Assembly (NCBI GenBank): GCA_023621975.1 | Contig: JAMOAC010000074.1 | Coordinates: 1 to 14,431, forward strand | Direction: 5' to 3' | Length of the DNA: 14,431 nucleotides | DNA from: Bacillota bacterium | GTDB taxonomy: Bacteria > Bacillota_A > Clostridia > Acetivibrionales > DUMB01 | In this document: piece by piece, positions 13,711-14,431 of the stretch | Layout of the letters: each line of letters opens with the position of its first letter | Numbering within the stretch: the stretch's first letter is position 1 | Translations under genes and position numbers: made by a program | The notes under the pieces: model-generated | Told to the model about the DNA's origin: nothing | Databases searched by the model: none | Seen by the model: only the letters and a program-made list of their open reading frames with translations

Positions 13711-14431
13711 ATGAGGAATTTGAAAATTAAGAAATTAATATCTTTGATTTTGGCACTGGCCATGATTTTTGCGTTGGCCGCTTGCGGTAAAAAAGAGGAA
13801 GCCAACAAATCTCAGGATGAAAGTGATTTGGAATACGTTAAGAGTAAAGGAAAGATAGTTATTGGCTATACCGATTATGCACCAATGAACTATACTGATG
13901 AAAACGGTGTATTTACAGGATTTGACACTGAGCTTGCAATCATGACATGTGAGAAGCTTGGCGTTGAACCTGATTTTGTTGAAATAAACTGGGATACCAA
14001 GGAAGTGGAGCTGAATGCAAAGTCAATTGACTGCATTTGGAACGGCTTGACAATCAATCCTGAGCGACAGGCTACAATGGAAATTACCAGGCCTTATGTA
14101 AAGAATGCACAGGTTGTCCTGATGAAGGAAGGCGCTGAATATAACGGTACTGAGTCCCTGATAGGAAAGACAGTAGTTGCTGAACAGGGCTCTGCCGGTG
14201 AAGATGTCATTGAGACTGATGAGAATCTGAAGCAGGCGAACTATGTTCCCAAGAACAAGCAGACGGACTGCCTGTTGGAATTGAAATCCGGTACTGCTGA
14301 TGCAGCCGTATTGGACTTGACTTTGGCAAAAACAATGACAGGTGAAGGTACAAGTTACCAGGATATTGTTATTGTTGATTACCTGGCAGAAGAGAATTAC
14401 GGTGTTGCTTTCCGCAAGGGTTCTGATATTT
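13711..14431 (+). CDS. Amino-acid ABC transporter substrate-binding lipoprotein (partial)
   Basis: The frame runs from ATG 13711 (after TTGGGGGAATAA, ribosome-binding site GGGGG) off the right edge, with 240 codons visible of an expected 270-290. Residues 1-24 form a lipoprotein signal peptide with lipobox LAAC and Cys25. The mature part is a family 3 periplasmic-binding-type domain: KIVIGYTDYAPMNYTDENGV at its start, FTGFDTELA, then IWNGLTINPERQATMEITRP, and the TVVAEQGSAGED hinge segment. It is anchored outside the membrane and delivers a polar amino acid to a permease/ATPase pair, expected just downstream but not visible. The specific amino acid cannot be read from the sequence; glutamine or glutamate would fit the nitrogen genes nearby, but that is a guess. 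Confidence 0.92.
   Translation, partial: MRNLKIKKLISLILALAMIFALAACGKKEEANKSQDESDLEYVKSKGKIVIGYTDYAPMNYTDENGVFTGFDTELAIMTCEKLGVEPDFVEINWDTKEVELNAKSIDCIWNGLTINPERQATMEITRPYVKNAQVVLMKEGAEYNGTESLIGKTVVAEQGSAGEDVIETDENLKQANYVPKNKQTDCLLELKSGTADAAVLDLTLAKTMTGEGTSYQDIVIVDYLAEENYGVAFRKGSDI

Overview
The window reads as a chromosomal segment of an anaerobic Clostridia-type member of the Bacillota. The basis is moderately low GC, purine-rich AGGAGG ribosome-binding sites, strong TTGACA/TATAAT promoters, a glnA gene paired with an ANTAR-domain antiterminator of the clostridial NitR type, a secreted stalk-repeat/CAP protein and a lipoprotein amino-acid receptor. The assignment to this group is an inference from gene content; no 16S or other phylogenetic marker is present.

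Region 1 (1-2968) holds three tightly packed plus-strand genes: the 3' end of an unrecognised acidic protein, a zinc-ribbon/FHA-domain protein, and a ClpB-D2-like AAA+ ATPase with a degenerate first AAA module. The spacings are 4 and 1 nt, so this is one operon that begins left of the window. Its function is not obvious and it is the best candidate here for an undescribed system.

Region 2 (2969-6874) is a nitrogen-assimilation cluster: glutamine synthetase (glnA), an ANTAR response-regulator-like antiterminator with a non-canonical receiver, and glutamate dehydrogenase (gdhA). The leaders of glnA and of gdhA each start with a consensus promoter followed within about 10 nt by a hairpin whose six-base loop (AATGGC or AAAGGT) carries the A1/G4 signature of ANTAR-protein RNA targets. 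Each is followed by competing hairpins and a T-run. The adjacent regulator most likely controls both enzymes by transcription antitermination.

Region 3 (6875-10611) has a minus-strand secreted CAP-domain protein with two copper-amine-oxidase-N-type stalk repeats, then plus-strand DUF362 and exonuclease III genes that may be cotranscribed.

Region 4 (10612-11923) is a gene graveyard. It contains the C-terminal remnant of an ABC-2 permease, remnants of a DUF2975/XRE (YoaS/YozG-like) pair, and a frameshifted, internally deleted FAD-dependent oxidoreductase of the geranylgeranyl-reductase type. A further remnant, a histidine-kinase H-box fragment, lies at 13448-13588.

Region 5 (11924-14431) carries an MFS transporter with a long leader, a strong terminator, the kinase remnant, and the first 240 codons of an amino-acid ABC transporter substrate-binding lipoprotein that runs off the right edge.
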